Of a stretch of 64,000 nt of DNA, positions 36,591 through 47,953 are shown one piece after another. The notes under the pieces are model-generated. The model searched no databases and was not told the DNA's origin. It saw nothing but the letters and a program-made list of their open reading frames with translations. Origin of the DNA: Pardosa pseudoannulata (taxonomy: Eukaryota > Arthropoda > Arachnida > Araneae > Lycosidae); NCBI GenBank assembly GCA_032207245.1, contig CM063502.1, forward strand, positions 48,077,404 through 48,141,403, in the 5' to 3' direction. The translations under genes and the position numbers were made by a program. Every line of letters starts with the position of its first letter. The stretch's first letter is position 1.

Positions 36591-38138
36591 ACGATTAGCT
36601 TAAGGTGATACAAGAATTATTAAAAAGAAATTAAAAGAACCCGCATATCGATCCGCTCAGCAGGTTTACTCGTGATGCGCACACAGGCATAAAAACATCT
36701 ATCACTTTTTTATATGCTTTAAATTTTTTTTAAAAATTACTTGTCTTTTTCGTTTTATGCCTTCTCTTTCTGCTATACATAATCTTGTAGAGGAACGAGA
36801 CTCTTATTTATGCGAAAGGCCGCTGTTAAATAATAAGTCTAGTTTCAGGCACCATTTTTTATTCGTTGGTTACGTTCCACAACACAGTACAAAGAAACAC
36901 ATCTCAAGGCACAGCACAAAAAGCAACATCATGGACAAGCACACTCCATGGGAAAACTAGATGGCTCTAGCAGCGCCACCTATCATAAAAGGAGAGGGCA
37001 GCAATTGTACCCACTACATTCTTTCTAATTTTTACATTCGTTTATAATGGATTTATGGTTTTAATTTATTTCAATCAAATAATAGCTGAAAGTTATGACC
37101 ATAAAAAGACTATTCGGTGTTAGAAGGATCAAACCAGGGAACATCGTCAAAATCCTTTTTCTGTGATTCTGCTATTTCCCATTTTTAAAAAAGCTAACTG
37201 AAAAAAAAAGCTTTGAAAAGTTTTACAAATTGTTTAAAATATAAGTAAAATTATTTCTTGAGACTTTGGAAGATTATCTCGAAAATTAAATAATAGAGAC
37301 TAATACATAAAAAGAAACAAAAATTACCTTCTAAATGTATAATAGAAAAGTAATTGAAGGAAATAAAGTACCGATTGTAAGACCGTCAACTGAAAACCTT
37401 TTAAATAGTTTTAAATACGAATTTCAGATTAAATTGATTTTCCTCGCTCTTCGAAACACGCCAATATATAATTTTCGTAGATTGAATGAAGTGGTGAAGT
37501 GACTTTTTTTTTCTGAGAAAAAGCGCCCAGTTTAAAATATTCTAAAATGCATTACTTCAAACGTATGTGCATGAAAGGATGCAGTAATGGTTTAAAAGGA
37601 AACTTGCCCACGTAAATTGAATTTTCATTATCTAGAGAAAACTTGTCAATCTTTCTCATCATAATTAAAGTGATTTAAAAGAGTAACAGTACTTAAGTTC
37701 CACTTTAGCCCTTTGAAATGGATTGCACAGTACGTTTATTTCTTCTTCGATAGACTTATAAGATTCTCACAAATTTATCTAACCGGATATTTTATTTAAG
37801 TAAAGAGTAGTATTTATGATATTTGATAAAAATTTAGAAGAAATACTTAAGAGATTAAGAATGAAGAGAAGAATGTTATCTTTCGAGTTTAAAAATTTCT
37901 ACGTTATAATAGCTTGTTTTTGATTAACTATAAAGTAAAATTTTCTCTATTTAGAATAAAATTTTTTCTAAATCAACAGTAAGGGTCTAACTTTATAAAA
38001 ATTAATTAGTATTATAAAAGTAATTAGTATAATATTTCTGTTTGTTGCCAATTGGCAATAATGGGCATTAAGTTCCACTAAGCTTAGAAAAGAACAAGCA
38101 GTGTGGGTTTTATTTTCTTCTACGTACATTCAAAAAAA
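36591..38138 (+). other. Intron 1, middle part
   Basis: A 67-codon frame at 36757-36960 is followed by agatggctctagcagcgcca, a near-palindromic motif of a kind often found at repeat ends. No element could be delimited. Confidence 0.6.
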
Positions 38139-38346
38139 GTATTTTATTTTTGTAGTAGTTTACAATTGTAGTTTATTTTTTTAAATGTATACACAGTCAG
38201 CTTTATGTCATTCTCAAATATTGTGACAAAGGTTTAAGTGGATACAAGCATTTTATTTTTTTAGTAGTTTATAATTGTAGTTTATTTTGTATGTAATCAA
38301 ATTTATAACATCAAAGGTTGGGACAAAAACTTTTGTGGATACTTTG
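38139..38346. repeat. Imperfect tandem duplication, period about 108 bp, beside the Tc1 element
   Basis: ttttattttt followed by agtagttta-aattgtagtt starts both copies (38139 and 38248), and both end near tggatac preceded by gacaaa. It ends about 17 bp before the Tc1 target TA. Confidence 0.7.
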
Positions 38347-38364
38347 TACTCATTTCGTCAAGTA

Positions 38365-38388
38365 CACTCACTTCCAAAAGTTAAGCAC
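38365..38388 (+). repeat. Left terminal inverted repeat of the Tc1-type element
   Basis: Begins cactcacttccaaaag and ends ttaagcac. It pairs with 39878-39901 with a single G/A difference. It is preceded by TA. Confidence 0.93.
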
Positions 38389-38634
38389 GAAGATGAAAAT
38401 GTTAATTTCCGGAAGCAATCAGAATTGAAGAGGATGCAATTCGCTGTAGAGGTAGATAAATATATGCAAATATGTTAGTTAACAGCCAATTGCGCTTTCA
38501 TGTCAAGAAATATGCAAAAAGGTCAGTCTTATCAGATGCTAGCTTTATGAAGGGTTAGAGAAGTTGATTGTAAATGCTGATAGAAAGTGTTTAAAACTTT
38601 CGTAAAATTTTGATTTCAAGACATACGTGTTTCT

Positions 38635-39652
38635 ATGACTTCCAGAAGATTCTCAGTGCTGGCGTGCTGTGGGGCGCATTGAAGCAGGACAGTCGATCAT
38701 AGATGTTGCTCTTTTCTTTGGAGTTCATCATTCTGTAATTTTACGCTTATGAAAATTCCAAACCCCACAGACAGTTGTCCGAAGTCCCGTAGCAGGCCGC
38801 CCAAGGGTTACAACCCCCTCGGAAGATCTACATAGTGCTATTTTAGCCAAGCGGAATCGTAGAGCGAGCTCCACACGTGTGACATCTAAGGTTACAGCGT
38901 TCATTGGCAAGGCAATATCTGCAGCTACTGTACACCGAAGATTACATATGAGTGGACTGTAGGCCCGGGTACCTCGAGTTTGTGTTCTTCTATCCACCCA
39001 ATCAAGAGGGGCACGATTAAAGTGGTGCCGTGAACATGTCAATTGGACTGTGTCTGAGTGGGGCAATGTTATGTTTACTGATGAGTCAAGATTTGCTTTG
39101 GAGCCAGATGACAAGCGTATAAGGATATGGCGTGAACAAGGAACAAGCAATTAGCCCCAAAACATCACCGAACATCAAGCATCTCAGGCGGAAGCATTAT
39201 GGTGTGGGCAGGGATTTCATTAGGTTACGACACCGACCTGCACATCTTTAAATGGGGGTTCTGTGACGGCTGTCCGGTATCGAGATGAAGTCCTAGAACC
39301 CATTGTGAGATTTTATGCTTCAGAAGTTGGCCCTAATTTTGTTTTAATGGATGATAACGCACGTCCCCATGTAGCTGACATTGTCGATGACTACCTGGAG
39401 AGTGAAGGGATTGCGCGTATGACGTGGCCAGCATATTCGCCCAACCTTAATCCCATTGAAGATCTTTGGGATACTCTTGGCCGTGCTGTATCTTCACGTT
39501 TCCCACCTCCAGCCACTCTTATTGAGCTGGAAACTGCTCTACAAGAAGAATGGCGATTGCTTAATTATGCGGTGGCTGACTACCTAATTGAAAGCATGGT
39601 CACAAGGTGTAAACTTTGTATACAGATGAGGGAGGATCACATATCGTATTAA
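38635..39652 (+). pseudogene. Tc1-type (DD34E) transposase, multiply disrupted
   Basis: Cut-and-paste transposase of about 339 codons, now dead. Visible parts: helix-turn-helix segment WRAVGRIEAGQSI ... LFFGVHHSVI; AGRPRVTTPSEDL linker; catalytic D1 in MFTDESRF; D2 in VLMDDNARPH; E in SPNLNPIEDLW. I count 34 residues between D2 and E, the DD34E class. Lesions: a frameshift at about 38650-38657 just after a plausible start (ATG 38635, MTSRR); TGA at 38750-38752; TAG at 38960-38962; TAG at 39152-39154; a single-base-type frameshift at about 39180-39190, restored by a second at about 39250-39260. The 129-codon 3' part (39263-39652), which holds D2 and E, is still open. It cannot make an active enzyme from one frame. 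Confidence 0.93.
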
Positions 39653-39877
39653 TGTCCTTTTTTTTTCATTTTATGCTGTTTATTTTCACTTTATACATAA
39701 TTCTGTTTGTCTCGAGTATGTCATTATCTGATAACTTACAAAAGTTTAAAATTGTTTTCATTTCTGTATATAATTATTTTGTTTTATGCATAAATATATA
39801 TGCTACTTGCCTACTTCGTATTTTGTGTCAATCAAAGCAGTATTTGTTGATTTTTTTTTTTTGCATTTTACATCTTA

Positions 39878-39901
39878 GTGCTTAATTTTTGGAAGTGAGT
39901 G
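39878..39901 (-). repeat. Right terminal inverted repeat of the Tc1-type element
   Basis: Reads gtgcttaatttttggaag then tgagtg on the + strand, the reverse complement of 38365-38388 apart from one base. It is followed by TA. Confidence 0.93.
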
Positions 39902-40513
39902 TATTATAAAGTTAACAATTTATTTTCTATTCCACATTGATTTTTGTGATGTTTGGCAATAAAATTTGTATTTGTAATAAGAATTAATTCTTTTAAAAAT
40001 GTCGTATGGAAATTTCTCATCATAGTTATTAAAACTCATGTGTGTTTGATATTTTAAAATTTTATCAGGAAAAATTATATTTTAAACCATTTTTTGAACC
40101 GTAAACTACACTTAAAACAAAGTGATTTTTTAAAGTATTTTTCCCATTATTTATATAAGAAAGGAAAGTCAAAAAATCTTTTTATTAGTTTTTAAAAATT
40201 CGGACATTTAAGGATTAAGTTAAAAGCTGTATCATGGACGTTAGACAGTGGGAAGGAGAAATAAACAATCCCTGGAACCAAGAACAAATATCATTGAATG
40301 AATTCACATAATAAAATCCGTAGGATCTGTTCTGAAACAAAGTATTCAGTTTTTGTCGTAATACAATAATCGCATTAGTCAAACTAATACGATTAATATA
40401 TTAGTTTATGCTTTTGTTAAAGTACCAAGTAAAAAAGTAAACATTTTCTGTTAAAATTTATTTGATTCCAAAGATTTGCACCTTTCTTAAAGAATTTCTG
40501 CATCTGTATTTTA
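39902..40513 (+). other. Intron 1, between the Tc1 element and the minisatellite
   Basis: AT-rich, nothing recognised. Confidence 0.7.
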
Positions 40514-40935
40514 TACAACTAAGCAAAATTTTAGCACAAAAAAATTTTAGTTTATGTTATGGTATGTACAACTAAGCAAAATTTTAGCACCAAAACAGTT
40601 TAGTTTATGTTATGGTATGTACAACTAAGCAAAATTTTAGCACCAAAAAATTTTAGTTTATGTTATGGTATGTACAACTAAGCAAAATTTTAGCACCAAA
40701 AAATTTTAGTTTATGTTATGGTATGTACAACTAAGCAAAATTTTAGCACCAAAAATTTTAGTTTATGTTATGGTATGTACAACTAAGCAAAATTTTAGCA
40801 CCAAAAAATTTTAGTTTATGTTATGGTATGTACAACTAAGCAAAATTTTAGCACCCAAAAAATTTTAGTTTATGTTATGGTATGTACAACTAAGCAAAAT
40901 TTTAGCACCATAAATTTTAGTTTGTTATGGTATGA
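40514..40935. repeat. 53-bp minisatellite, eight copies, in intron 1
   Basis: Unit starts tacaactaagcaaaatttta and ends gttatggtatg. Starts at 40514, 40567, 40620, 40673, 40726, 40778, 40831 and 40885. Copies differ mostly in A-run length after gcacc. It lies about 300 bp upstream of exon B. Confidence 0.96.
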
Positions 40936-41240
40936 GGTTATAGCTGTTTCATATTCATACAGATTAATACCTATCTATTATTATTAGAGGATGAAGTTCA
41001 GCATATCTAGTAACATGCAAGATCAAAAATTTATAGGTATATATTACTATATTTGTAAAAGGATTCACTTACGTTGCGAAACCTAGATATATGAGTACTA
41101 TCTAAATGTGAAATACATATACTTTATATAAAACATATATTAAACTCGATCAGTTTATATTGTCAATAAAATTGTGAGTTGAGTTCAATGTTTAATATAA
41201 ATTCTTTATTTATTTTTATATCCTTCATTTCATGTTACAG
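40936..41240 (+). other. Intron 1, 3' end
   Basis: Leads into exon B through a T-rich tract and TTACAG. No other feature. Confidence 0.8.
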
Positions 41241-41426
41241 GTTTTCTTCCCGCTATGGAAACGGCTTCGAGAGGAAATTATGGTTTGATGGATATAATAA
41301 CTGCTCTGCATTGGGTCCAAGAAAATATAGCTCAATTTGGTGGAGATCCTCGCAACGTGACTCTCCTAGGACATGGATATGGAGCTTCATGTGCTCACCT
41401 TCTCATCCTTTCACCCATGTCGAAAG
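41241..41426 (+). CDS. Neuroligin, internal exon B (dead nucleophile elbow)
   Basis: Second visible exon, in frame with exon A. The acceptor is TTACAG ending at 41240 and the donor is GTATTG at 41427; it enters with two bases of a split Gly and leaves after one base of another. The 61 full codons include ETASRGNYGLMDIITALHWV, then ENIAQFGGDPRNVTLLGHGYG and ASCAHLLILSPMSK. In active cholinesterases the nucleophile elbow is GxSxG; here it is GHGYG, so the catalytic serine is glycine, the same kind of loss as GSGAG in vertebrate neuroligins. RNVT is a possible N-glycosylation site. The Cys in ASC is a family-conserved position. A cryptic alternative reading past the donor meets a stop within a few codons, which supports the splice site. 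Confidence 0.96.
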
Positions 41427-41879
41427 GTATTGAGAATTTCAGTTGATCCGTTGGCTCCTTCATTTAATCAAAACTTAGAAAATCCAATAATGCCTTCCGA
41501 GAAGAATTTTACCTGGCATAGTATGAAAATTAGGTTCTATTTCCTAATGCATTCAATTTCACAATTTCATTTACTTTAAGGCATCTATCTCTTTTTATTA
41601 ATATGCGATAAAAACAGCTTATTCTAGAGAAATAAGCCATGGAATAAAATAATATAAAATATTTACTGTTATTTTTTGAAGTAATTTTATAAATACACAG
41701 AATAGAAGTAGGAAATATAATAATAATATTATTATTATATACTCAGCCGCAAAACTGAGTACACACTTAAACGTGTAAAGTTTTTTTCCCTTAAGAGGAT
41801 AAAATTATATTAAAGATAATCATGTTTTTTCTTCTTATCCTTCCAATATGTAAAGAAAAAGTTACATACATTGTATTCC
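41427..41879 (+). other. Intron 2, 5' part
   Basis: Carries gccgcaaaactgagtacaca at about 41747-41766, resembling a Tc1 terminus. The ctgagtacacactt portion recurs at 42518 after the piggyBac-type element. Confidence 0.6.
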
Positions 41880-42452
41880 TTAACCCCTTCCGGTATGATT
41901 TAATAATGAAAAACTGTGCATGAAATAACCATTTAATTTTTATTTAAAAAACTTGTTTCATTTTACAATTCTGACATATTCTTAATTAAAATCCACTTTT
42001 TACATAGTGTTAAATAATATCAGAAACAGTAAAATTAAGAAAATATCAAAGCAAAACATTAATAAGGTATACAGATAATAGTCTTCAAGCTAGAGGTACT
42101 TTTCAAAACAAAGTGCAAAGGAATTCTTAATTGTTTACACCACCAAGTAGTCTCACTTTTAATTTGATTCTTGTAACACACACGACATTTCTTAGTAGGT
42201 TTTCTTTTATTCTGACTCATTAATTTGGCAATGACTTGTACCAAGAAATTCTAAGTAAACAATATGCAATAGTGACTTGTGATTTTCACAAGTGATAAAA
42301 GTGTTGCCAAATTCAGTACACTAGAAATTTTAAACTAAATTATCATATTTAACAGTAACTTTAATCGCATGACGAGTGTAGCTCGTCATTGTGCGGTATG
42401 GAATGAAAAACTAATCACGAGCTAGACTCGTCATTTTACCGGAAGGGGTTAA
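41880..42452 (-). mobile_element. piggyBac-type non-autonomous element with TTAA ends
   Basis: TTAA at 41880-41883 and at 42449-42452 flank perfect inverted ends, ccccttccggta on the left and taccggaaggggtt on the right. TTAA target duplication with short C-rich ends is the piggyBac hallmark. The 573-bp body keeps only the 3' end of the transposase gene on the minus strand. A sub-terminal inverted motif acgagtctagctcg recurs near the right end (about 42375-42435). The element sits inside neuroligin intron 2, between two copies of a ctgagtacacactt motif (41757 and 42518). Confidence 0.9.
42059..42244 (-). pseudogene. C-terminal cysteine-rich domain of a piggyBac transposase (fragment)
   Basis: Open frame of 61 codons ending in a stop. 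It contains KPTKKCRVCYKNQIKSETTW, then WCKQLRIPLHF. The CRVC ... TTWWC ... PL pattern is the PHD/RING-like Cys-rich C-terminus of piggyBac transposases, which binds the element's ends. Later Cys/His ligands of the domain are missing or replaced (HFVLKS where CFxxYH is usual). The catalytic DDD domain is absent, so this is a relic kept by internal deletion of the parent element. Confidence 0.85.
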
Positions 42453-42517
42453 AGTTTATAAAAAAAATATTTAAGGAAAAAAATCTCTTTTATCATAATC
42501 TCTTTTATCTCTTTTAT

Positions 42518-42954
42518 CTGAGTACACACTTTTAATGATTTTTATTCAAAAAGCAAATTAATATTTATTTGTGAATCCTGTTATAATTTGCAATTTTGCA
42601 ATTTCATGGATTTCCCTAGTGTTTTGGTTGTTTCAAATGGATATTTAACTCGCTCTTCTATTAAGAACGTCTCCAAATCCTCTTTATATGTTAAGTCATA
42701 TTCATGGACGTGTTTTGCCAAGTAACCCAATAAATGTCCGATGACATTTTAGATGGAATATTGGGATGCAGTGTGCAGTTGCTGCAGTGATATCATGCAT
42801 TTTAATAGGACTATCTTCGTAGTAAGCAACTAATCATTGTTTCGCGGGTAGACAAAGTTTATCTCAAGTTATACTGGTCTATTCATGATGCCATTAACGA
42901 AGACAATGTCTTCTATTTGTATCACTACTATGAAGCTGAAACGAGGACGGTTAA

Positions 42955-43010
<56 letters not shown>

Positions 43011-43680
43011 CAATTTTATGGTATTTTGAGTAACTAGTTCTTTCTGAACTTTCCTCCACACTTTAAATCCACTGTCGTTCCCTTGAAAACTGAATTTACT
43101 CTCATTGAAGAATGATGTTAGAATGATTCCGACTTCAAAATATTTTTTTCTTGACGAGAGTCTTTTCTTACTACTTACATTGCTAATGAGCGGCTTTCAT
43201 ATTAGAGTAAGACTTTGGTATGCTGCATTATTTAGAACACATGTAACATTTGCAGCCGAGACCTTTCTTCTTCTTACTGGATATCTAGGATATCGGTAAT
43301 TCAAGTTTTGTTGCACTTGTCTTTAGAGTTTTCTTAACTGGGCGTGTAATTTTTCTCTTTGCAATTGTTCTCAAAATTTACCTAAGCTTTCTTCCTGGTA
43401 TACTCGCCACAAAACCAACTCTTCGATACTTATTATCCTATTTTTGTGTATGTGCGTAGTATTTTTTGAGGCACAAAAATAGCTTATCCCGATCAGAGAA
43501 ACAATTTCTAGAACAGATTTGCTGTATTCTATTTGACGAGTTTTTGTTGGCCGATGCATTTTCTGGGACAACTGCTGACGAAGATCATACTGTGTATTTG
43601 TTCTTTATTCAGGGGAGGATTTCGACTTCTGCAAAATTCTGTAAATTCTTTTAATAGAGAACTAAAAGTGTGATCTTCAT
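42518..43680 (-). mobile_element. Tc1-type relic, minus strand, in intron 2
   Basis: Read on the minus strand, about 43060-43200 gives KPLISNVSSKKRLSSRKK ... FNESKFSFQGNDSGFKVWRK, and 42900-42945 gives EDIVFVNGIMNRPV. Both are recognisable Tc1 transposase blocks around the first catalytic Asp (here Asn, in FNESKF) and beyond. Many stops and shifts are present. A (TA)n tract at 42957-43008 has expanded inside the gene. Proposed ends are gagtacacacttttaatg at 42519 and an inverted partial match ctaaaagtgtg near 43665; the ends are weaker than the coding evidence. Confidence 0.75.
42957..43008. repeat. (TA)n microsatellite inside the minus-strand Tc1 relic
   Basis: About 26 TA units interrupting transposase-like coding text. 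Confidence 0.95.
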
Positions 43681-45508
43681 TTTCAGAGAATAATTGTAGA
43701 CGTTAAAGACATTACCTTGATTTAACCCCCTTTAATATAATAGACAACAATAGTGGGACTATGTTCTTGAATCATATCCATTTTCCTTGTTTATACATTT
43801 TATTTTATGAAAGCCAAATTTCAATTATTGCCGAAATCTATAGTAAGCGGACCTAAAAGCGATTTTTTTACAAATATAACCAATAATTTTTCACAGTATA
43901 TCGTCTACATTTGTCTAAAAAATTTCATTGTTAATGATATTTTTCCAGGACTTAGTCCGGGATATTTAGAATGCCTAGTGTTTTAGTGGAAAATCAGATA
44001 TCCCTCAACATTCTACAAACCAGGCATCATACGAACTTAATAATGAATGGCAATTTCCTTGTAAAGATATAACAAATGGAATGCCAATATCATATAAGAA
44101 CGTCATTGCTTTCCAATCAATAAATAATTGCCCGCACCACTGCAGTGATGTACATCTGTATTAATATAGAAGCAAAAGAAACTTATCTTCTGTTTTTGTC
44201 TCATTATTTCGATTCACTGGAGAGAACTAATCACATTTTACCCGATATGTGCAAGGGCAAACCTAATAATGTTACTGATTTGTAGAAGAGCGGTAAAATA
44301 TAGAAAAGTTTAGCAAGGTAATATTTTGTGTAATAAATCTTATATTTCTATGAAATATTTTATGAAGGCGAAGAACTGTAAATAGTCCCAATTTTTTAGT
44401 TTGGTACTTTAACTTGTAAGACATAAGTATATGGAAATAAAAGCCAAATCCAATGAAGATTCACTAATGATTTATTGTGTACCAGATTACATATTAATAA
44501 TGTCATTTCCATGCATTTCGAACTGAAGGAATAGTATTTAAATGAAAAAAAGTTCTCTTAAGGTATTGTATTTTTATGAATGCTATAATTATGTTAATTT
44601 AAATTGAAATTTGATATTAGAGCCAAATACTCTAACAGTAAAAATAGTACTCTAATAGTAAAATATATTCTTTAGTTTAGGTTAGGATATTTCAATTAGA
44701 GCTACTGGATGAGATGCAAGCGCTCTTGGTTATTTGTAATTTTAAATACGTGATATTTCGTGCACATTTTAAAGCTTAGCTATCAGTATTTACAGATGAA
44801 TGTGGCAAGTTTGTTAAAGTCTCTAATTCATCCCTTTAGATTACATGATTACACGACTTCTTTTAATAGAAGATTTTATATATAATTAATGTCTACAAGA
44901 AGAAACATCTTTAGATTTACCGCAAATAAATATTTTAAATCCTTTGTAAACCATTTTGACACAAACTTTTAACCTAATAATAGCAAAGAATTTTTTATAT
45001 AGAAAGCTGCTGAATTTCCTTAAAAAGCTATAAAGCTACACAAAATTTATACGATACGGATTTACGTTGAAAAAAAATTGTGATAAAAGCTGAAAAATTT
45101 AAAGTTTAAACAACACTTTCAACTATTCATAAAAATTCCCTCTATTCCCTTCTTTTTACATTGTATTCCTTTATTAAGTGTCCCAATAGTAATACAAAAT
45201 CTAGTTGTTATGGTACACGCTATTTAACGTAAATTGTAGTATAAAGATCTAAAATGAAACAAAATTGAAAATTAGCCATTTTGAATAAAGTGTAACAATT
45301 ATTATCTGTGGATTACTGAATAATATTGCACTTAGGGTTGTTAAATATATAAATGTAATGTTATTCTGTCCTTCTCAGATGTGAAGAAATGAAGAGAAAA
45401 AGTGTTAAGCTTTTCTGTATATGGCATTTTAATGCATATATATTACTTTGAATAAAATTTACACATTTACGATAAGGATTATTTATAATATTTTGTACTT
45501 TCTTTCAG
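43681..45508 (+). other. Intron 2, 3' part
   Basis: AT-rich, nothing recognised. Ends TTTCTTTCAG before exon C. Confidence 0.75.
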
Positions 45509-46307
45509 GGCTGTTTCAACGAGTGGTGCTACAAAGTGGCTCGGCGTTCAGTCCTTGGGCAGTAGCTAATGAAGCGATGACATTTGCTCGTCACGTGGCA
45601 CGAAAGTTGGGATGTCCAGTTATGAATCATCCTGCTTTAGTGCGCTGCATGCGACAACGTCCGATATCAGACATCATGCGGGTGCAGTTGTTGATTCCTG
45701 AATATTTGACAGCTTTCGGACCAATGGTAGATGGTTTGGTAATTCCAGCAGATCCCGAAAAGTCGTTCCTAAATCCCCCACCTGATCACGAATCCAGTCC
45801 GAAAGTCGACATACTCATTGGTGTTACTCGTATCGAGTCATTCTTTTATTTTGGGGCTAATGAAGAACGGTACGGCATTGAAGCCGTCCGTAGAGACCGA
45901 ATTCTCAGGACACTTGTACGAAACTTGTTCACTTTTCATTTACAAGAAATTTTTTTAACTATTGTGAATGAGTACACTGACTGGTCACGTCCAGTACAGC
46001 ATCCTGTCAATATATTAGATGGAACAGTGGACGCTCTTACTGATGCCTTAGTTGTTGCACCATCAATCAGTAGTGCAAATCTGCTGTCAAAACTAAAACA
46101 CAGGACGTATCTTTATGTATTTAACTATCCTACAGAGGCCAGTGATTACCCCCAAAGACTTGTTTGTGTTCATGGAGAAGATCTTCCTTACGTATTCGGC
46201 GCTCCTTTGGTTAGCAAGTTGTCGCATTTCCCAAGCAATTTCAGCAAGCCCGAAGTAGCTCTATCTGAAGCTATTATGCTATACTGGTCAAACTTCGCTA
46301 AATATGG
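45509..46307 (+). CDS. Neuroligin, large exon C (C-terminal half of the ectodomain)
   Basis: Large internal exon of 799 bp: two bases of a split Gly, 265 full codons, then GG of another split codon. The acceptor is CTTTCAG ending at 45508 and the donor is GTGAGT at 46308. It opens with LFQRVVLQSGSAFSPWAV, the canonical neuroligin/cholinesterase continuation. LGCPVMNHPALVRCMRQ supplies the two cysteines of a conserved disulfide loop. FGPMVDGLVIPADPE is the typical family segment. IESFF keeps the triad acid as Glu, and VHGEDLPYVFGAPL keeps the triad His, so only the serine is missing. RRDRILRTLVRN and IVNEYTDW are arthropod neuroligin signatures. SNFSKPE has a possible N-glycan site. The exon stops at YWSNFAKYG, where neuroligins normally read NFAKTG-DPN, so the next exon should begin by completing a Gly and encoding DPN or similar. 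That exon is not in the remaining 17.7 kb that I could find. Confidence 0.97.
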
Positions 46308-47786
46308 GTGAGTTCATAAATATTTTATCTTACTCTTGAAAATGCATTTATTTTAATTATTAATTTAATAGAATTTAAAAAAGTTACCAAAGAGTTTTTC
46401 TTTTATAATGGAAGGCAGATAATTTATACTCACTTTATCTGGTAACTTAAACAATTGTCTATAATATAGAAAAAAATGTAATCGTTATAAAAGATTTTAA
46501 ATAGTGGATTCTCTTATAGAAATCTCATTTTACGAACTAGTCATATTGCTCACTTATTTTAGTAGTATTTTATATCTTTTACTCCCGAAATCAATTTATT
46601 TTTGATAAATTTTTAACATATTATCGAATTATGTATATTTTTACGTCATTTTAGCAATTCGCACATTTAAGAAATAAATTCGGTTTTTATACACTTGGAC
46701 CAGAGAATATCTGAACTAGGATATATTATTCGGTCCTTTAGACATGAGTCGGTAAACTTTCAGGAGATAAGAAAAAAATTGCTAATGAAACAGCGTAACG
46801 AATGTATAAACGAACTATTTATAGGCATTAATTCCTATTGATATAATACATAAGCTTAAGTCTGAAGAGCCACATATGCTTGTGCAGGGATGATGTCTGC
46901 TGACTCCTGCCTTAGACCTATTTTCTGTGTTCTTGTGAACTTTAAGGCTTTAATACAGCTAATTTATACTAGGAAAAATATTATGTGGATTTTGCAGATG
47001 TTTCTACTTGTTTGGTTGTTATTTATTTGATTTTATTCATCTGATTCATCATTTTTAAAAAAAGAATTTTATTATCGATACAATAAAATAAGTTTTCCTT
47101 CTTCTCATGACAACGAAACCTATTTTAAATAAAAAAAAAGGTTTAAACCGATTCTCGTGAATTTTATTAAATTAGATGATCTGTGATTTCTAGCATTAAA
47201 TTTCGCATTTACCGCTTTGCCTTTAAGGGACTCGCTACCATCCGCAACTCTCTTATTGATTTTAGACTGACGCCAAAAAGATGGGCGATATTTCTTTCGT
47301 GCGGACATCTAAAGTAACTTTCCTCAGAGAAAAAGGGATCATGGGACTATTGGTTCTTTAGAAAATGCCGTATTTACTCAAGTAGAATGCGCACCTATTT
47401 TTATTTAAAAAAAAATAGTGCAAAAGTTCAAGATGTGCGTTATACACGGAATAATTGCTACTGCTTCAAGTAATAACACTACACACGTATACATCAAGAC
47501 GGTATTCAAGGAAGAAAATTAAAAGGGAACCATCTTACTCAGTACAAGTATTGCTAAATCTTTATTTTCCTCTAGTCGTACTTTTCTACAACACAAAAAG
47601 CAGAAATGATTATTGAATTAGGTCACCGAATTTTCGACTTGAATCCCGGTTTCCATTTTCTTTTATATAAATGCTGCAGTATAACCAGGTAGTTTTTCCC
47701 TCTTGCTCTCAAGTTGTTACAAAACACTCTTACTTAGAGAATGAAGAGCAGTGGCGTAGCTAAGGGGGAATCGTAATGTCCTCATA
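46308..47786 (+). other. Start of the intron after exon C
   Basis: Begins GTGAGT. The segment gccgtatttactcaagtagaat ... gatgtgcgttatacacgg (47370-47450) looks like one end of a decayed Tigger-type element with short inverted halves. Confidence 0.6.
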
Positions 47787-47953
47787 CGGTTGGTTGGGAA
47801 GGCTACAATCTGTTTTGCTACACGAGGACTAATGAGACATGGACCTACTGCCTGAAACCGATTCCGAATGACTATGCACATTCATGACATCAGCAGAATT
47901 TTAACCCGTGAAATCCTGTACTGAGGAGCAGCGTCCTACTCATTCAGCCATCA
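47787..47953 (-). mobile_element. SINE of the same family, minus strand
   Basis: On the minus strand the head reads tgatggctgaatgagtagga, then a decayed box B (acgggttaaaattc), a body with attcggaatcggtttcaggc, and an end tgtagccttcccaacca. It sits about 20 bp past a cagtggcgtagctaaggggg motif (47750-47769), which resembles the end of another DNA element that it may have interrupted. Confidence 0.8.

Larger units (their letters stand above)
38365..39901 (+). mobile_element. Tc1-type DNA transposon, nearly full length, inactive
   Basis: A DD34E Tc1-like element in intron 1, in the same orientation as the neuroligin gene. Both ends are visible: cactcacttccaaaag starts the left end at 38365, and its reverse complement closes the right end at 39901, with one mismatch over 24 bases. 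A TA dinucleotide lies directly outside each end (38363-38364 and 39902-39903), as expected for Tc1/mariner target duplication. The length, about 1.54 kb, is normal for a complete element. It contains one broken transposase gene. The good end conservation with a broken gene suggests a moderately young, now non-autonomous copy. Confidence 0.95.

Noticed and set aside
38728..39150. 140-codon minus-strand open frame
   Set aside because: Antisense shadow of the Tc1 transposase.
40514..40935. Regular repeats considered as CRISPR-like
   Set aside because: Whole 53-bp units repeat with no unique spacers; this is a eukaryotic minisatellite.
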